Origin: Martinezella hainanensis
Lineage (GTDB): Bacteria; Pseudomonadota; Alphaproteobacteria; Rhizobiales; Rhizobiaceae
Length of the DNA: 64,000 bases
Reading direction: 5' to 3'
NCBI RefSeq assembly: GCF_900094555.1
Contig: NZ_FMAC01000006.1
Coordinates: 1 to 64,000 of the forward strand
Both the position numbers and the translations under genes were made by a program. Within the stretch, counting starts at the first letter, position 1. The number at the start of each line of letters is the position of its first letter. Of this stretch, positions 52,167-61,213 are shown piece after piece. The notes beneath the pieces are model-generated. The model worked only from the letters and a program-made list of their open reading frames with translations. It was not told the origin of the DNA and searched no databases.

Positions 52167-53309
52167 CTACCTCGTTCTGAATGCGGAGATTATCGGGATC
52201 CTGAGCGCGTTCAGGGCCGGAAGCGCGCCGGTCACAAGCGCTAACAGGGTAACCATCGCCAGGGCTCTTGCAAAAATCGCATTTGAAAAGACGAGGCCGA
52301 TTGCTGGCCCCGTGATGATCGTTGCAAGCAGTGCAAACATGAGACCGATGGTGGCGCCGACCACGAATATGAAGAATGTTTCACCCAGGATCAGAGCCAT
52401 GATCCACGAGCCGGAAAAGCCCAGGGTTTTCAACATGCCGATCTCGAAGGTGCGCTCGCGAACGGCAAAGACCATGGTATTGCCGACGATCATGAGCAGC
52501 GTGACGAATGCTGCCCCGACCACCATGTCGACGATCAATCCGATATCGGCATATTGGCGCAAGAAGGCCTCGAGGAACTGTTTTTCCGACCTGGTCTGTG
52601 TCGGCGCCGCAGAATTGGCGAACAGCTGATCTATCTTCGAGGCAAGTTCTCCCGCCTGGACACCTGGTTGAGGTCTGACGATGAAGGCATCGACCGTGTC
52701 CTTGTTGCGAGCTCTGAGCGCATTGACATAGTCGTATTGAGCGACCACGAAATAGGTGTCCGAGGAGGCGTTTTCGCCGTCGAAGACGCCGACGATTTCA
52801 AAGGACCAGTCGCGGCTGCCATCCTGCTTTGCCGTATCGAAGCTGGTGACGGTGATCTTCTGGCCGACGCCCCAGCCTTGCGCCTCGGCAAGCGCCCGGC
52901 CGACGAGGACAGTACTGCGATCCTTGCCAAGTGCGCTCATCAGATCCGGCGTTAGCCCGAGCTCCTTGCCGTTCGAACTGAAGAGCCGGGCAGGCTCGGC
53001 AGCACTCACGGGAATGATGTTCTTTTCGACTGTTACAAAGCCGCGCAGGCGCGACATATAGCCGACAGTGGCTACACCTGGTTCGGCGCCGATCCGGTTC
53101 AGGTAGGAAATCGGCAGTGGCTGGGCGCGGCCGGCCGCGCTCATGACGCCAAGGATGTCCTCGCTGGCCGCCGACGAGCCCTGGCTACCGTCAATGAAGC
53201 TCGTCGTCAGGCCGTAGATGAGAAAGGCCGTGGCGACGCTGACCATCAACAATATCGTGCGCAGCGGCTTACGCCACGCACTCTTTCGCACGAGATCGAG
53301 GAACGTCAT
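52167..53309 (-). CDS. FtsX-type ABC permease A
   Basis: The 380-residue protein has the same four-helix plan as permease B: PLRTILLMVSVATAFLIYGLT, a periplasmic domain, then VRERTFEIGMLKTLGFSGSWIMALILGE. The sequence is clearly different from permease B, so the pair probably forms a heterodimer. Its start overlaps the ATPase stop in ATGA. Confidence 0.85.
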   Translation of the reverse strand: MTFLDLVRKSAWRKPLRTILLMVSVATAFLIYGLTTSFIDGSQGSSAASEDILGVMSAAGRAQPLPISYLNRIGAEPGVATVGYMSRLRGFVTVEKNIIPVSAAEPARLFSSNGKELGLTPDLMSALGKDRSTVLVGRALAEAQGWGVGQKITVTSFDTAKQDGSRDWSFEIVGVFDGENASSDTYFVVAQYDYVNALRARNKDTVDAFIVRPQPGVQAGELASKIDQLFANSAAPTQTRSEKQFLEAFLRQYADIGLIVDMVVGAAFVTLLMIVGNTMVFAVRERTFEIGMLKTLGFSGSWIMALILGETFFIFVVGATIGLMFALLATIITGPAIGLVFSNAIFARALAMVTLLALVTGALPALNALRIPIISAFRTR

Positions 53310-54016
53310 GCGTCCGCCCTCCGCTCTTCGACGAACTTGCCCTTGTCGAGATGAAGCGTTCGGCCGGCATAGCGTGCGGCTTGCGGGTCGTGGGTCACCA
53401 TGATGATGGTCTTGCCGAGCTCATGGTTCAGAAAACGCAGCATTTCCAGCACCTCGTCCGCCGAACGGCGGTCGAGATCGCCCGTTGGCTCGTCGCAGAG
53501 CAGCAGGGCCGGGTCCGCGACGATCGCCCGCGCGATGCCGACGCGCTGCTGCTGGCCGCCCGACATCAGCTTCGGATACTGCTTCTGGCGACCCGAAAGT
53601 CCGACCAGATCCAGAACCTTGTCAACGCGGGCATGGCGTTCCCGCAACGAGAGCGGCTTCAGCAGAAGCGGCAGTTCGATGTTTTCGGCCGCGTTCAGCA
53701 TCGGCAGGAGATTATAGAACTGGAAGACGATGCCCATATTGTGAGCGCGCCAGGAGGAGCGGGCCGACTCACCCATCTGGTCAAGATTGCTCACCCCGAT
53801 GCGCAGGCGGCCCTGATCCGGCTCGTCTATGCCTGACAGCATGTTGAGCAGCGTCGATTTTCCGGATCCGGAAGGCCCCATGATTGCTGCAAACTCGCCG
53901 CGGGCGATTTGCAGGTCGAGATTGGAAAAAATTGGGATAGTCTCCGTCCCTATCCTGTATTCCTTCTTGACGCTGTTGAGCACGATATATGGCTCGTTGC
54001 CGGTAGAAGAGGTCAT
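53306..54016 (-). CDS. ABC transporter ATPase, LolD/MacB type
   Basis: ATG 54016 (GGAGA upstream, overlapping the adaptor stop as ATGA) gives 236 residues. Walker A GPSGSGKSTLLNMLSGID, Q-loop GIVFQFYNLLPMLNAAENIELPL, signature LMSGGQQQRVGIARAI, Walker B LLLCDEPTGDLD and IIMVTHDPQAARYA are all intact. The LLPMLNAAENIELPL segment is typical of the LolD/MacB class that partners FtsX-type permeases. Confidence 0.92.
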   Translation of the reverse strand: MTSSTGNEPYIVLNSVKKEYRIGTETIPIFSNLDLQIARGEFAAIMGPSGSGKSTLLNMLSGIDEPDQGRLRIGVSNLDQMGESARSSWRAHNMGIVFQFYNLLPMLNAAENIELPLLLKPLSLRERHARVDKVLDLVGLSGRQKQYPKLMSGGQQQRVGIARAIVADPALLLCDEPTGDLDRRSADEVLEMLRFLNHELGKTIIMVTHDPQAARYAGRTLHLDKGKFVEERRADA

Positions 54017-55143
54017 TGAAGATTGTCTCCTGACTGTTGGGCTGGAACGGTGGAAATACGAATACGGGCGGCCATGTTCGGCATGATGCCGTCGGGTGGA
54101 TTGAGGAGCGCAAGGCGCAGCGTGATCGTGCCTTTCTCCGCCGAGGCGACCGGCCACAGCTGCAGGATCTCGATCGCGAAAGGCTTGTCCGGGAAGCCGT
54201 CGAGGACGGCCTCGCCGCGAAGACCCGGCCGAAGCTCGCCGATATTCGTCTCGGCGACGTCGGCGTCGATCACCAGGTTCTTGGTATCGGTGATCGTCAG
54301 CAGGCTTTCATTTTCCTTGATACTGTCTATTCGGGCCAGCACCCGGCCGCCGATACGGGCGTCGAGCCGCGTCACCGTGCCCGAGATCGGGGCTCTGACG
54401 GTCAATGCATCGACATGTTCTTGCGCGATCTGCACGCCGAGTTGCGCTCTGGCATAGCTTTGGCGCGCCTGGTCGACGGCATTCGACGCCGTGTCCCTGG
54501 CTGTTTGCGCCTCCTCGACGGATTGGATGGAGACGGCGCTCTTTGCAGAGAGCGCCACATTACGTCGCAGCGAGCTGTCGGCCTGCTTGAGCGCCAGGAT
54601 CTTTCCGTCAAGGACGAGCTTTGCGGCATCGTTGTCGGCCCTGGCTTGCTCGAGCGAGAAGTCGGCGCTGACGTCATCGATTCCGACGATGATCTGCCCG
54701 GCTTCGACGCGATCGCCGATGCGCACGCCAATCGATGCGATCTCTCCCTCATATTTGGAAAAAACCGTCACGATGCGTGGCGCAACGACGAAGCCGGACC
54801 CGGTTATCTCGGGCGCTGATGCCAATCTGGGCGAATTGGCGGAAGGGATGGGCGAACCAGTACCGGAACCCGCCCGACTGGGTGTCACGCTTGGTTCGCC
54901 GTCGGTTTGCGCTGTTCCCGACGTCACGACTTCCGGCTGGAGAGCGGTTTTGAGGCGAGGCGCGATATCCGGCCAGAAGAAAGCGACTGCGATCGCGCTG
55001 ATGGCAAGGGCAAACATAGCAATTGAGAGGACAAGCCGCCGGTTCTTCCTGACCGGCGACTCCACTGTTTGGAACGAAGGCTCAAGAGACAACGACCTGA
55101 GCGTTTCGGCGAGTTTGCGAGTTTGTTCGGTGTTCGTGTTCAT
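54013..55143 (-). CDS. Periplasmic adaptor (HlyD/membrane-fusion family)
   Basis: The 376-residue protein has a cytoplasmic N-terminus of about 35 residues, one membrane helix (LSIAMFALAISAIAVAFFW), a Ser/Pro-rich spacer, and the two halves of a lipoyl/barrel-sandwich domain (KYEGEIASIGVRIGDRVEAGQIIVGID and TVRAPISGTVTRLDARIGGRV) around an alpha-hairpin. A beta-barrel end follows. It is the first gene of the operon and would link the ABC pump to an outer-membrane channel not encoded here. Confidence 0.88.
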   Translation of the reverse strand: MNTNTEQTRKLAETLRSLSLEPSFQTVESPVRKNRRLVLSIAMFALAISAIAVAFFWPDIAPRLKTALQPEVVTSGTAQTDGEPSVTPSRAGSGTGSPIPSANSPRLASAPEITGSGFVVAPRIVTVFSKYEGEIASIGVRIGDRVEAGQIIVGIDDVSADFSLEQARADNDAAKLVLDGKILALKQADSSLRRNVALSAKSAVSIQSVEEAQTARDTASNAVDQARQSYARAQLGVQIAQEHVDALTVRAPISGTVTRLDARIGGRVLARIDSIKENESLLTITDTKNLVIDADVAETNIGELRPGLRGEAVLDGFPDKPFAIEILQLWPVASAEKGTITLRLALLNPPDGIMPNMAARIRISTVPAQQSGDNLQ

Positions 55144-55674
55144 GCCGCCAACATGAACAAGACCCGCAAAGACTCGACCTCAAACGCGTTCCAGCTCGTA
55201 CTCGATCGCGATCTGGTACTTTTTGCCCTTGCCTCGAAGCGGTCTTCTTGCGCCACTCCGGGGGCGTAGTCTCCGTTGCGCGGCGAAAGCCGATGAAAAC
55301 AAGAACCAGGACAACATCGATCGCGCCGTGCCAGAAAATCAGGGGTATCAAACAAGGATCGCCGACGGGCAGTGGACGCCGTCGTCATTTCCTCCTACTT
55401 GCCGGAAATCATGGCCGTTTCCGATCGCATTCTTGTAGTCAAGCGCGGCCGCGTTGTCGAAGAAATGACGGCATCGAATGCATCCGAAGAGAAAATCATG
55501 TTTGCAGCCGTTCATTGATCCCCTCCCGATCCAGGCTCCTCAGCAGGTCGCTTGCACCGAGCATCGCAGGCGGCTTTTTTCTACGGTCGATCTTGTCATG
55601 ATCGCATGGCGGAATATGCTCACCTTCGGAGGGGTCGATCGGTATCGATCGGCGCAAGTGAGACCACAACAATC
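55144..55674. other. Interval with degenerate gene sequence
   Basis: Besides the RbsA-like remnant at 55381-55518, the minus strand at about 55350-55260 encodes IPLIFWHGAIDVVLVLVFI, which looks like part of a small membrane protein but has no credible start or continuation. The rest has no recognisable product. Promoters of the adaptor operon and of the LysR gene must lie near the two ends. Confidence 0.4.
55381..55518 (+). pseudogene. C-terminal remnant of a sugar ABC transporter ATPase (RbsA/MglA family)
   Basis: The last 45 codons encode ISSYLPEIMAVSDRILVVKRG, then RVVEEMTASNASEEKIMFAAVH and a stop. This is the end of the second ATPase domain of RbsA-type proteins (ISSELPE...SDRILVM..G). 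Everything upstream (Walker motifs, first domain) is missing, and the DNA before it shows no continuation in any frame. Confidence 0.7.
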
Positions 55675-56571
55675 ATGCCGAATATCAATCTGAAATTGCT
55701 GCAAACCTTTCTTCTTGCAGCGGAATCCGGAAGCTTTCGTAAGGCTGCGGAAGAAAGCAACCGGTCACCTTCTGCAGTCAGCATGCAGATCAAGGATCTC
55801 GAGGAGCAGATAGGCATCAGCCTGTTCACACGCACGCCGCAGCGGGTCAACCTCACCAGCGAGGGCCAGGTGCTATTCGAGGAGATAGGGCTTGCCATGG
55901 CCGATGTGCAGGCAAGCCTCGACAAGCTGACGGAACTCGCCGCCCGTCGCAAGGGAAAGATCCAGATCGCTTGCGCCCCGACCCTTGCCACCAGCCGCCT
56001 CGGCGACATCCTATCAACCTTCAAGCTGCGTTATCCACGCAGCGTGGTCGAGGTGCAGGAAACCCCGCCACAGGCGGCGCTCGCCATGCTGCAGCAGCAA
56101 GAGGTCGAATTCTACATCGGTCCGGAGGTGCCCAACCTCAACGACTTCCATTTCGAATCGATCATTGACGATCCGCTCGTTGCCTGCATCCCTGAAGAAC
56201 TCTATGCGGGTGAAAAAACGATCCGGCTGGACGCAATCACGCAGTTCCCGCTGATCATGCTCAATCGCAAGACCGCCGTTCGCGGCCTCGTCGATCGCCT
56301 GACGCGCGAGGAAGGCATCGAGCTCAATGTCCAGTATGAAGTCGAGAGCGCGCAGACCGCCTTGGCGCTTGCCTCGTCCGGACTTGGCGTGTCGATCGTG
56401 CCGGGCATCGCGCTCGGGCGGAACGTCGACCGCCGCATTCGCGTTGTGCCGCTCGACAATCCCAACGCCCGGCGGGCCGTCGGCATCATCACAACCCGTG
56501 GCTACGTGCAGCAGCGCTATGCCGAGCAGCTTATCGCCCTTATCCGCACCAATCTGCGCGGCGAAGGCTGA
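55675..56571 (+). CDS. LysR-family transcriptional regulator
   Basis: ATG 55675 (MPNINLKLLQTF) gives 298 residues; the open frame extends upstream but without homology. The HTH is at about 5-62 (AESGSFRKAAEESNRSPSAVSMQI), and the effector domain includes GKIQIACAPTLATSRL and LALASSGLGVSIVPG. It is convergent with the aldehyde dehydrogenase gene and may regulate that gene or the vanished sugar transporter. Confidence 0.85.
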   Translation: MPNINLKLLQTFLLAAESGSFRKAAEESNRSPSAVSMQIKDLEEQIGISLFTRTPQRVNLTSEGQVLFEEIGLAMADVQASLDKLTELAARRKGKIQIACAPTLATSRLGDILSTFKLRYPRSVVEVQETPPQAALAMLQQQEVEFYIGPEVPNLNDFHFESIIDDPLVACIPEELYAGEKTIRLDAITQFPLIMLNRKTAVRGLVDRLTREEGIELNVQYEVESAQTALALASSGLGVSIVPGIALGRNVDRRIRVVPLDNPNARRAVGIITTRGYVQQRYAEQLIALIRTNLRGEG

Positions 56572-56577
56572 GCCCTG

Positions 56578-56675
56578 GAGCAGCTCAACGCTTCACGGAA
56601 TCGCTCAACTGCTCTATCTCTTTGTTTTCACGCAATTCCGGACGGAAAACCGCTGCGTACTTTTCCTGGAATTGC
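56578..56675. repeat. Rhizobium-type intergenic palindromic repeat
   Basis: GAGCAG and CTGCTC (56578-56614) form an outer pair, followed by GCAATTCC (56632-56639) and its inverse GGAATTGC (56668-56675) around GGACGGAAAACCGCTGCG. I recall near-identical palindromes as frequent between genes in Rhizobium genomes. Here it fills the gap between two convergent stops and probably works as a terminator. Confidence 0.6.
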
Positions 56676-56676
56676 T

Positions 56677-58173
56677 CTAGTCGGTCTGTATCCATACGGC
56701 CTTGGTTTCGAGATATTCGTGAAGGTGCTCGATGCCGCCCTCGCGCCCGTAGCCGGACATCTTCATGCCGCCGAATGGCACGGCCGGATCGAGCGCGTGA
56801 TACATGTTCACCCAGACCGATCCCGCCTTGATGCGGCGTATCAACTTGTGCGCCATCCCAAGATTCTGGGTGAAGATGCCAGCCGCCAGCCCATAGGGCG
56901 ATGCGTTGGCGCGCTCGACCGCCTCCTCGATCGTGTCGAAGGGCATGGCTGAAATGACCGGCCCGAAGATCTCCTCGCGGGCGATCCTCATCTCGTCCCT
57001 GACATCGCCGAATACGGTCGGGGCAATGAAGTTTCCCTTATCGTAGAGAGAGCCGGAAAGGCGCGTGCCGCCCGCAACCAACGCGGCGCCTTCACTCTGT
57101 CCGGATGCGATGAAGCTCTCGACGATTTGCGCCTGGCGGGCGGATATCAGCGGCCCGATATCAGTCTCAGCATCAATCCCATGACCGATCCGCAGCGAGC
57201 GGGCAAAGTCGCCGACTTTGGCCACGAATTCCTCGTGGATCTCGCGCGCCACGAACAGGCGCGAACCGGCGATGCAAATCTGCCCCGAATGCGCAAAGAC
57301 CGCCATGGCGGCGACAGGCACGGCACGATCTATGTCAGCATCACGGCAGACGATCACCGGCGACTTGCCGCCAAGCTCGAGCGAGACCCGTTTCAGATTG
57401 CCGACTGCGGCACGGGCGATCGATTGCCCGGTGGCGGTGGATCCCGTAAAGACGATCTTGTTGACGTCGGGATGTTCGGCCAGCCGGGCACCGGCGACCG
57501 ACCCCTTGCCGGTGACGATGTTGACCACTCCGTCCGGCACGCCGGCCTCTTGCATGAGTTTGGCAATGAGCAGCGGCGTGAGTGGTGCATCCTCCGAAGG
57601 TTTGAGCACCACCGTGCAGCCTGTTGCCAGCGCTGGGGCGATCTTCCAGATCGAGGCCGCGGTGGGCGCGTTCCAAGGAATGATCGCACCGACAATCCCG
57701 ATCGGCTCCCGACGGGTGAAGGTCACGATCTCCCCGGGAATTGAATTGTCGATCACCTCGCCATGAAGCGCGGTCGCCATGCCGGCATAAAACCGCAGCA
57801 TGCCGACGACCCGCCGTTTGTTGGCAAGCGTGCGCATGATCGGCATGCCCATGTTCAGCGTGTCGGAAACCGAGAGGCGCTCCCAGTTCTCCTCGAACAG
57901 GTCCGCGATTTTCAGGAGCAGCGTCTGGCGCTCATAGGGCGAGAACTTCGACCACGGCCCTTCCAGAGCCTGACGCGCCGCGGCAACGGCGCAGTCGATA
58001 TCGGCGGGGGCAGCCAGCGGAACCGTTGCAAGGACCGCCCCTGTTGCCGGATTATAGGCCTCGCTGACTTCGCCGGATTGGGCGGCAACCCATTGGCCGC
58101 CGATGAACATCGGCCGGAAGCCGCCATCGTAAAGCTCAGCCGCCATCTGCTTGGCGTCGAAAGTCAGTGTCAT
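56677..58173 (-). CDS. NAD(P)-dependent aldehyde dehydrogenase
   Basis: ATG 58173 (GGGAGA upstream) gives 498 residues, a normal length. The catalytic residues are all present: Asn168 in PWNAP, Lys191 in LKPSED, Glu266 in LELGGKSP and the nucleophile Cys300 in GQICIAGSR, with GSTATGQ for the cofactor. It is divergent from an SDR gene across 147 bases. Together they could oxidise an alcohol to an acid via the aldehyde, but the substrate is unknown. Confidence 0.9.
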   Translation of the reverse strand: MTLTFDAKQMAAELYDGGFRPMFIGGQWVAAQSGEVSEAYNPATGAVLATVPLAAPADIDCAVAAARQALEGPWSKFSPYERQTLLLKIADLFEENWERLSVSDTLNMGMPIMRTLANKRRVVGMLRFYAGMATALHGEVIDNSIPGEIVTFTRREPIGIVGAIIPWNAPTAASIWKIAPALATGCTVVLKPSEDAPLTPLLIAKLMQEAGVPDGVVNIVTGKGSVAGARLAEHPDVNKIVFTGSTATGQSIARAAVGNLKRVSLELGGKSPVIVCRDADIDRAVPVAAMAVFAHSGQICIAGSRLFVAREIHEEFVAKVGDFARSLRIGHGIDAETDIGPLISARQAQIVESFIASGQSEGAALVAGGTRLSGSLYDKGNFIAPTVFGDVRDEMRIAREEIFGPVISAMPFDTIEEAVERANASPYGLAAGIFTQNLGMAHKLIRRIKAGSVWVNMYHALDPAVPFGGMKMSGYGREGGIEHLHEYLETKAVWIQTD

Positions 58174-58320
58174 GGCGCGGTCTCCCAGTTTCATTCTGTG
58201 GTCGATATTCACTATCAGACCGCTACAACACAAATAAAGAAACCTAAAAAGGCGTTCAGATAATCGGACTGTGAAATCGCTCCAACTTATCCGATGCTGG
58301 AGCAAATGGAGGACCTTGAT

Positions 58321-59067
58321 ATGCGTCTTAAAGAAAAAGTGGCGATCGTCACCGGTGGCGGATCGGGTTTCGGAGAGGGAATCCTCCGGAAATTCGTAGA
58401 GGAAGGTGCGCGGGTCGTTCTCGTCGACCGCGACCTTGCTGCCGCGGAACGAGTAGCAAAACAGCACGATAGATCGGTCGTGCCACTTGCTGGCGATGTT
58501 GCCATGCTCGAGAGCCTCGTCGCAGCGCGGGATCTGGCGCTGGCACGCTTCGGCGGCTTGCACATCCTCGTCAACAATGCCGGCATCGGGCAACCGCCGA
58601 TGCCGATGGAGGACATGGACGAAAGCCTGTTCGAGCGCATCTTCAACGTCAACATCCGCTCGATCTACAATGGGGCACGCGCGGTGTTGCCGCATTTCAA
58701 GGCTGAGCGGCAAGGCGCCATTCTGAACATCGCCTCCACCGGCGGCGTCTCCCCTCGCCCCAACCTCACCTGGTACAACGCCTCGAAAGGATGGGGCATC
58801 GCCGCCACCCGTGCGATGGCCGTGGAGCTTGCTCCCTTTGGGATTCGCGTCAACGCGATCAATCCTGTCGCCGGCGACACGCCGTTGCTCTCGACCTTCA
58901 TCGGCTCCGACAGCGACGAAAGCCGGGCGCGGATCGTCGCCACCATCCCGATGGGACGGCTTTCGACACCTGCGGATATGGGTAACGCCGCCGCTTTTCT
59001 CTGCTCGGACGAAGCGAGCATGATCACCGGTGTCGATCTCAATGTCGATGGCGGCAAGTGCATCTGA
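58321..59067 (+). CDS. Short-chain dehydrogenase/reductase (SDR)
   Basis: ATG 58321 has GGAGG nine bases upstream, giving 248 residues; an upstream in-frame ATG at 58294 lacks one. TGGGSGFGEG and LVDRD (Asp favours NAD), NNAGIG, catalytic Ser in NIASTGG and WYNASK are present. The SDR is complete. It is divergent from the aldehyde dehydrogenase and is followed after ten bases by a decayed dehydrogenase. Confidence 0.88.
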   Translation: MRLKEKVAIVTGGGSGFGEGILRKFVEEGARVVLVDRDLAAAERVAKQHDRSVVPLAGDVAMLESLVAARDLALARFGGLHILVNNAGIGQPPMPMEDMDESLFERIFNVNIRSIYNGARAVLPHFKAERQGAILNIASTGGVSPRPNLTWYNASKGWGIAATRAMAVELAPFGIRVNAINPVAGDTPLLSTFIGSDSDESRARIVATIPMGRLSTPADMGNAAAFLCSDEASMITGVDLNVDGGKCI

Positions 59068-59431
59068 AGAGGCTGCCATGAAGGATGTCTATGAGATTGC
59101 GGTGGTTCATGGCGATGGGATCGGCCCGGAAGTCTGCGCGGCGGCGATCGATGTCGTCAAGGCCGCCCTGGGCAATCGCTCGTCCCTCAATTTCCGGCGG
59201 TATCCCGCCGGGGGTGCAGCATTTCCTCAAAACGGGCGAGAGCTTTCCTGAGCCGACCTTCAACGCGTGCCGAGTGATGAATTGCTGCAACAGCACCTCA
59301 TGTCTGCCAGCGGAGTTGAGTTTGCCCTTGCGTTGTCCTGGATGATCGCTAAGTCATATGGGCGTGGCTGCGAGCCTTATGTTAGGCGAGCGACATCGGC
59401 AAAACAGAATTCGACGATCGAAGGTAATTCA
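59068..59431. other. Interval with dehydrogenase stub and serA leader
   Basis: The first part is the frameshifted dehydrogenase stub. The rest (59271-59431) is the serA promoter and leader. An open frame in phase with serA runs through 59267-59431 but has no ribosome site, while GAAGG lies eight bases before ATG 59432. Confidence 0.45.
59078..59270 (+). pseudogene. 5' remnant of an isopropylmalate/tartrate dehydrogenase-like gene
   Basis: GAAGAGG and an ATG open IAVVHGDGIGPEVCAAAIDVV, the N-terminal NAD-binding start of the isocitrate/isopropylmalate dehydrogenase family. Near 59210 the frame shifts: the family pattern continues as HFLKTGESFPEPTFNACR in another frame and then stops matching at about 59270. 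The C-terminal 80% of the gene is absent, so a deletion probably joined this stub to the serA region. Confidence 0.75.
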
Positions 59432-60670
59432 ATGACCGGACAACTGTCTCTCCCTCGTGATCGGATCTCCGTCCTTCTATTGGAAGGGATCAGTCAGAGC
59501 GCGGTGGACTATTTTGTGTCATCCGGCTACGTCAATCTCATTCATTTGCCGAAAGCCCTCGATGACAAGGATCTCAAAAGTCATATAGCCGAAGCGCACA
59601 TCATCGGCATTCGGTCGCGCACGCAGCTGACAGAGGAGATTTTCAGCGCCGCAAAGAAGCTGATGGCCGTCGGCTGTTTTTCCGTGGGAACGAATCAGGT
59701 CGATCTGGATGCGGCGCGGCGACGTGGAATCCCGGTGTTCAACGCCCCCTATTCGAATACGCGTTCGGTCGCCGAGCTTGTCATCGGCGAAATCATCATG
59801 CTGACCAGACGGATTTTCCCGCGTTCGGCTTCCGCTCATGAAGGTGGGTGGGACAAATCCGCCGAAGGCAGTCGTGAGATGCGCGGAAAAACGCTTGGTA
59901 TCGTGGGCTACGGCAACATCGGCTCGCAGCTGAGCGTTCTTGCGGAAAGCATGGGCATGAACGTTCGCTATTTTGATCCTTCGGACAAGCTTCGCCACGG
60001 CAATTCAGAATCCATGGCTTCGCTCGGTGAGCTGCTGGAAATCTCAGATTTCGTGACGATGCATGTTCCCGAAACCAGCTCGACGCAAAACATGATAACT
60101 GAGGCCGAGCTGCGCCGAATGAAAAAGGGCGCCTTCTTCATCAATAACTCCCGTGGCACGGTGGTCGATCTCCACGCGCTTGCAAAGGTTTTGAAAGAGG
60201 GACATCTCGCAGGTGCGGCAGTCGACGTGTTCCCCAAGGAGCCGGCATCGAACAAGGAGCGCTTCGAAACGCCGCTGCAAGGTTTGGACAATGTGATCCT
60301 CACTCCGCATATTGGCGGGTCGACCGAAGAAGCCCAGGAACGTATCGGAAGGGAAGTTTCCAGGAAGCTTGTGGAATATTCCGATGTCGGGTCGACGCTG
60401 GGCGCGGTTAATTTCCCCCAGGTTCAATTGCCGCCGCGTCCAAACGGCACGCGTTTCATCCATGTTCACGAAAATCGCCCTGGTATCCTGAACAGTCTGA
60501 ATACGATCTTTTCATCGCGCGGACTGAATATCGTCGGCGAGTTCCTGCAGACACACGGCGAAACGGGTTACGTGGTTATCGAAGTCGAAGGCGTTGGCCA
60601 AACGGCGAATGAGATACTTGACACCCTTCGCCAGATCCCGGGAACGATACGAGCGCGATTGGTTTACTGA
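59432..60670 (+). CDS. serA: D-3-phosphoglycerate dehydrogenase, E. coli-type with ACT domain
   Basis: The 412-residue protein matches the short SerA class. A substrate/NAD domain has GTNQVDLDAARRRGIPVFNAP, GIVGYGNIGSQLSVLAESMGM for NAD, INNSRGTVVD, the catalytic Arg-Glu-His series and LTPHIGGSTEEAQERIG. A C-terminal ACT domain (FIHVHENRPGILNSLNTIFSSRGLN) usually gives serine feedback inhibition. It oxidises 3-phosphoglycerate in the first step of serine synthesis. This class is separate from the longer SerA usual in alphaproteobacteria, so it may be an extra copy. Decayed genes lie on both sides. Confidence 0.92.
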   Translation: MTGQLSLPRDRISVLLLEGISQSAVDYFVSSGYVNLIHLPKALDDKDLKSHIAEAHIIGIRSRTQLTEEIFSAAKKLMAVGCFSVGTNQVDLDAARRRGIPVFNAPYSNTRSVAELVIGEIIMLTRRIFPRSASAHEGGWDKSAEGSREMRGKTLGIVGYGNIGSQLSVLAESMGMNVRYFDPSDKLRHGNSESMASLGELLEISDFVTMHVPETSSTQNMITEAELRRMKKGAFFINNSRGTVVDLHALAKVLKEGHLAGAAVDVFPKEPASNKERFETPLQGLDNVILTPHIGGSTEEAQERIGREVSRKLVEYSDVGSTLGAVNFPQVQLPPRPNGTRFIHVHENRPGILNSLNTIFSSRGLNIVGEFLQTHGETGYVVIEVEGVGQTANEILDTLRQIPGTIRARLVY

Positions 60671-60743
60671 CGGACATTGCCCCCAGACCTGCCCCGTCCC
60701 GATAGATTTCTGCGATCGGTGTGAAGCTTCCGTTCGCCCGGTC

Positions 60744-61200
60744 TTAGCGCAGGATTTTCAACTGTTCTTGTCCTATCTCGTCTCTGCGCGAGATCCGGCG
60801 GCTCTTGGTAAGCCACTTGGAAAATCCATCGAGATAGAGGTAGACAACTGGCGTGGTGAGCAAGGTTAGGGCCTGGCTGACAGCCAAGCCATCGAACATA
60901 GCAAAACCCAGAGGCTGGCGCAGTTCCGAACCCGTCCCGTGGCCAAGCATCAGCGGCACCGCCCCCAGCATGGTCGCCATGGTGGTCATCATGATCGGCC
61001 GGAACCGGATCAATGCTGCTTTGCGTATCGCCTGCTCGCTCGTCAATCCCTCGCTGCGTTCTCCCTCGATGGCGAAGTCGACCATCATGATGCCGTTCTT
61101 CTTGACGATGCCGAGGATCAGGTAGACTACGACGAGTGCGCCGGCCAGCGGGAGTACGATGGAGCCCAGCGACTGCTGGAACGCCTGGGCTGTGCTTCGA
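60744..61200 (-). pseudogene. Remnant of an RND-family efflux pump (AcrB/MexB-like)
   Basis: On the minus strand the frame encodes AQAFQQSLGSIVLPLAGALVVVYLILGIVKKNGIMMVDFA and then LIRFRPIMMTTMATMLGAVPLM and ALTLLTTPVVYLYLD, the C-terminal region of RND pumps. The join at YLILGIVKKNG skips about 35 residues normally present between those two helices. Everything before it (about 850 residues) is missing. This is a 5'-truncated and internally deleted pseudogene. Confidence 0.78.
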
Positions 61201-61213
61201 CAATGCTCTCGAG

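Noticed and set aside
55260..55351. A small membrane protein gene on the minus strand (IPLIFWHGAIDVVLVLVFI)
   Set aside because: The hydrophobic stretch is suggestive, but the frame has no good start and degenerates into low-complexity basic sequence that overlaps the adaptor gene.
58174..59079. Extended N-terminus for the aldehyde dehydrogenase
   Set aside because: The open frame continues 300 codons upstream but lies antisense to the SDR gene; homology begins at 58173, where a ribosome site is present.
59267..59431. N-terminal extension of SerA
   Set aside because: The frame is open, but the ribosome site, domain start and normal family length all indicate ATG 59432.
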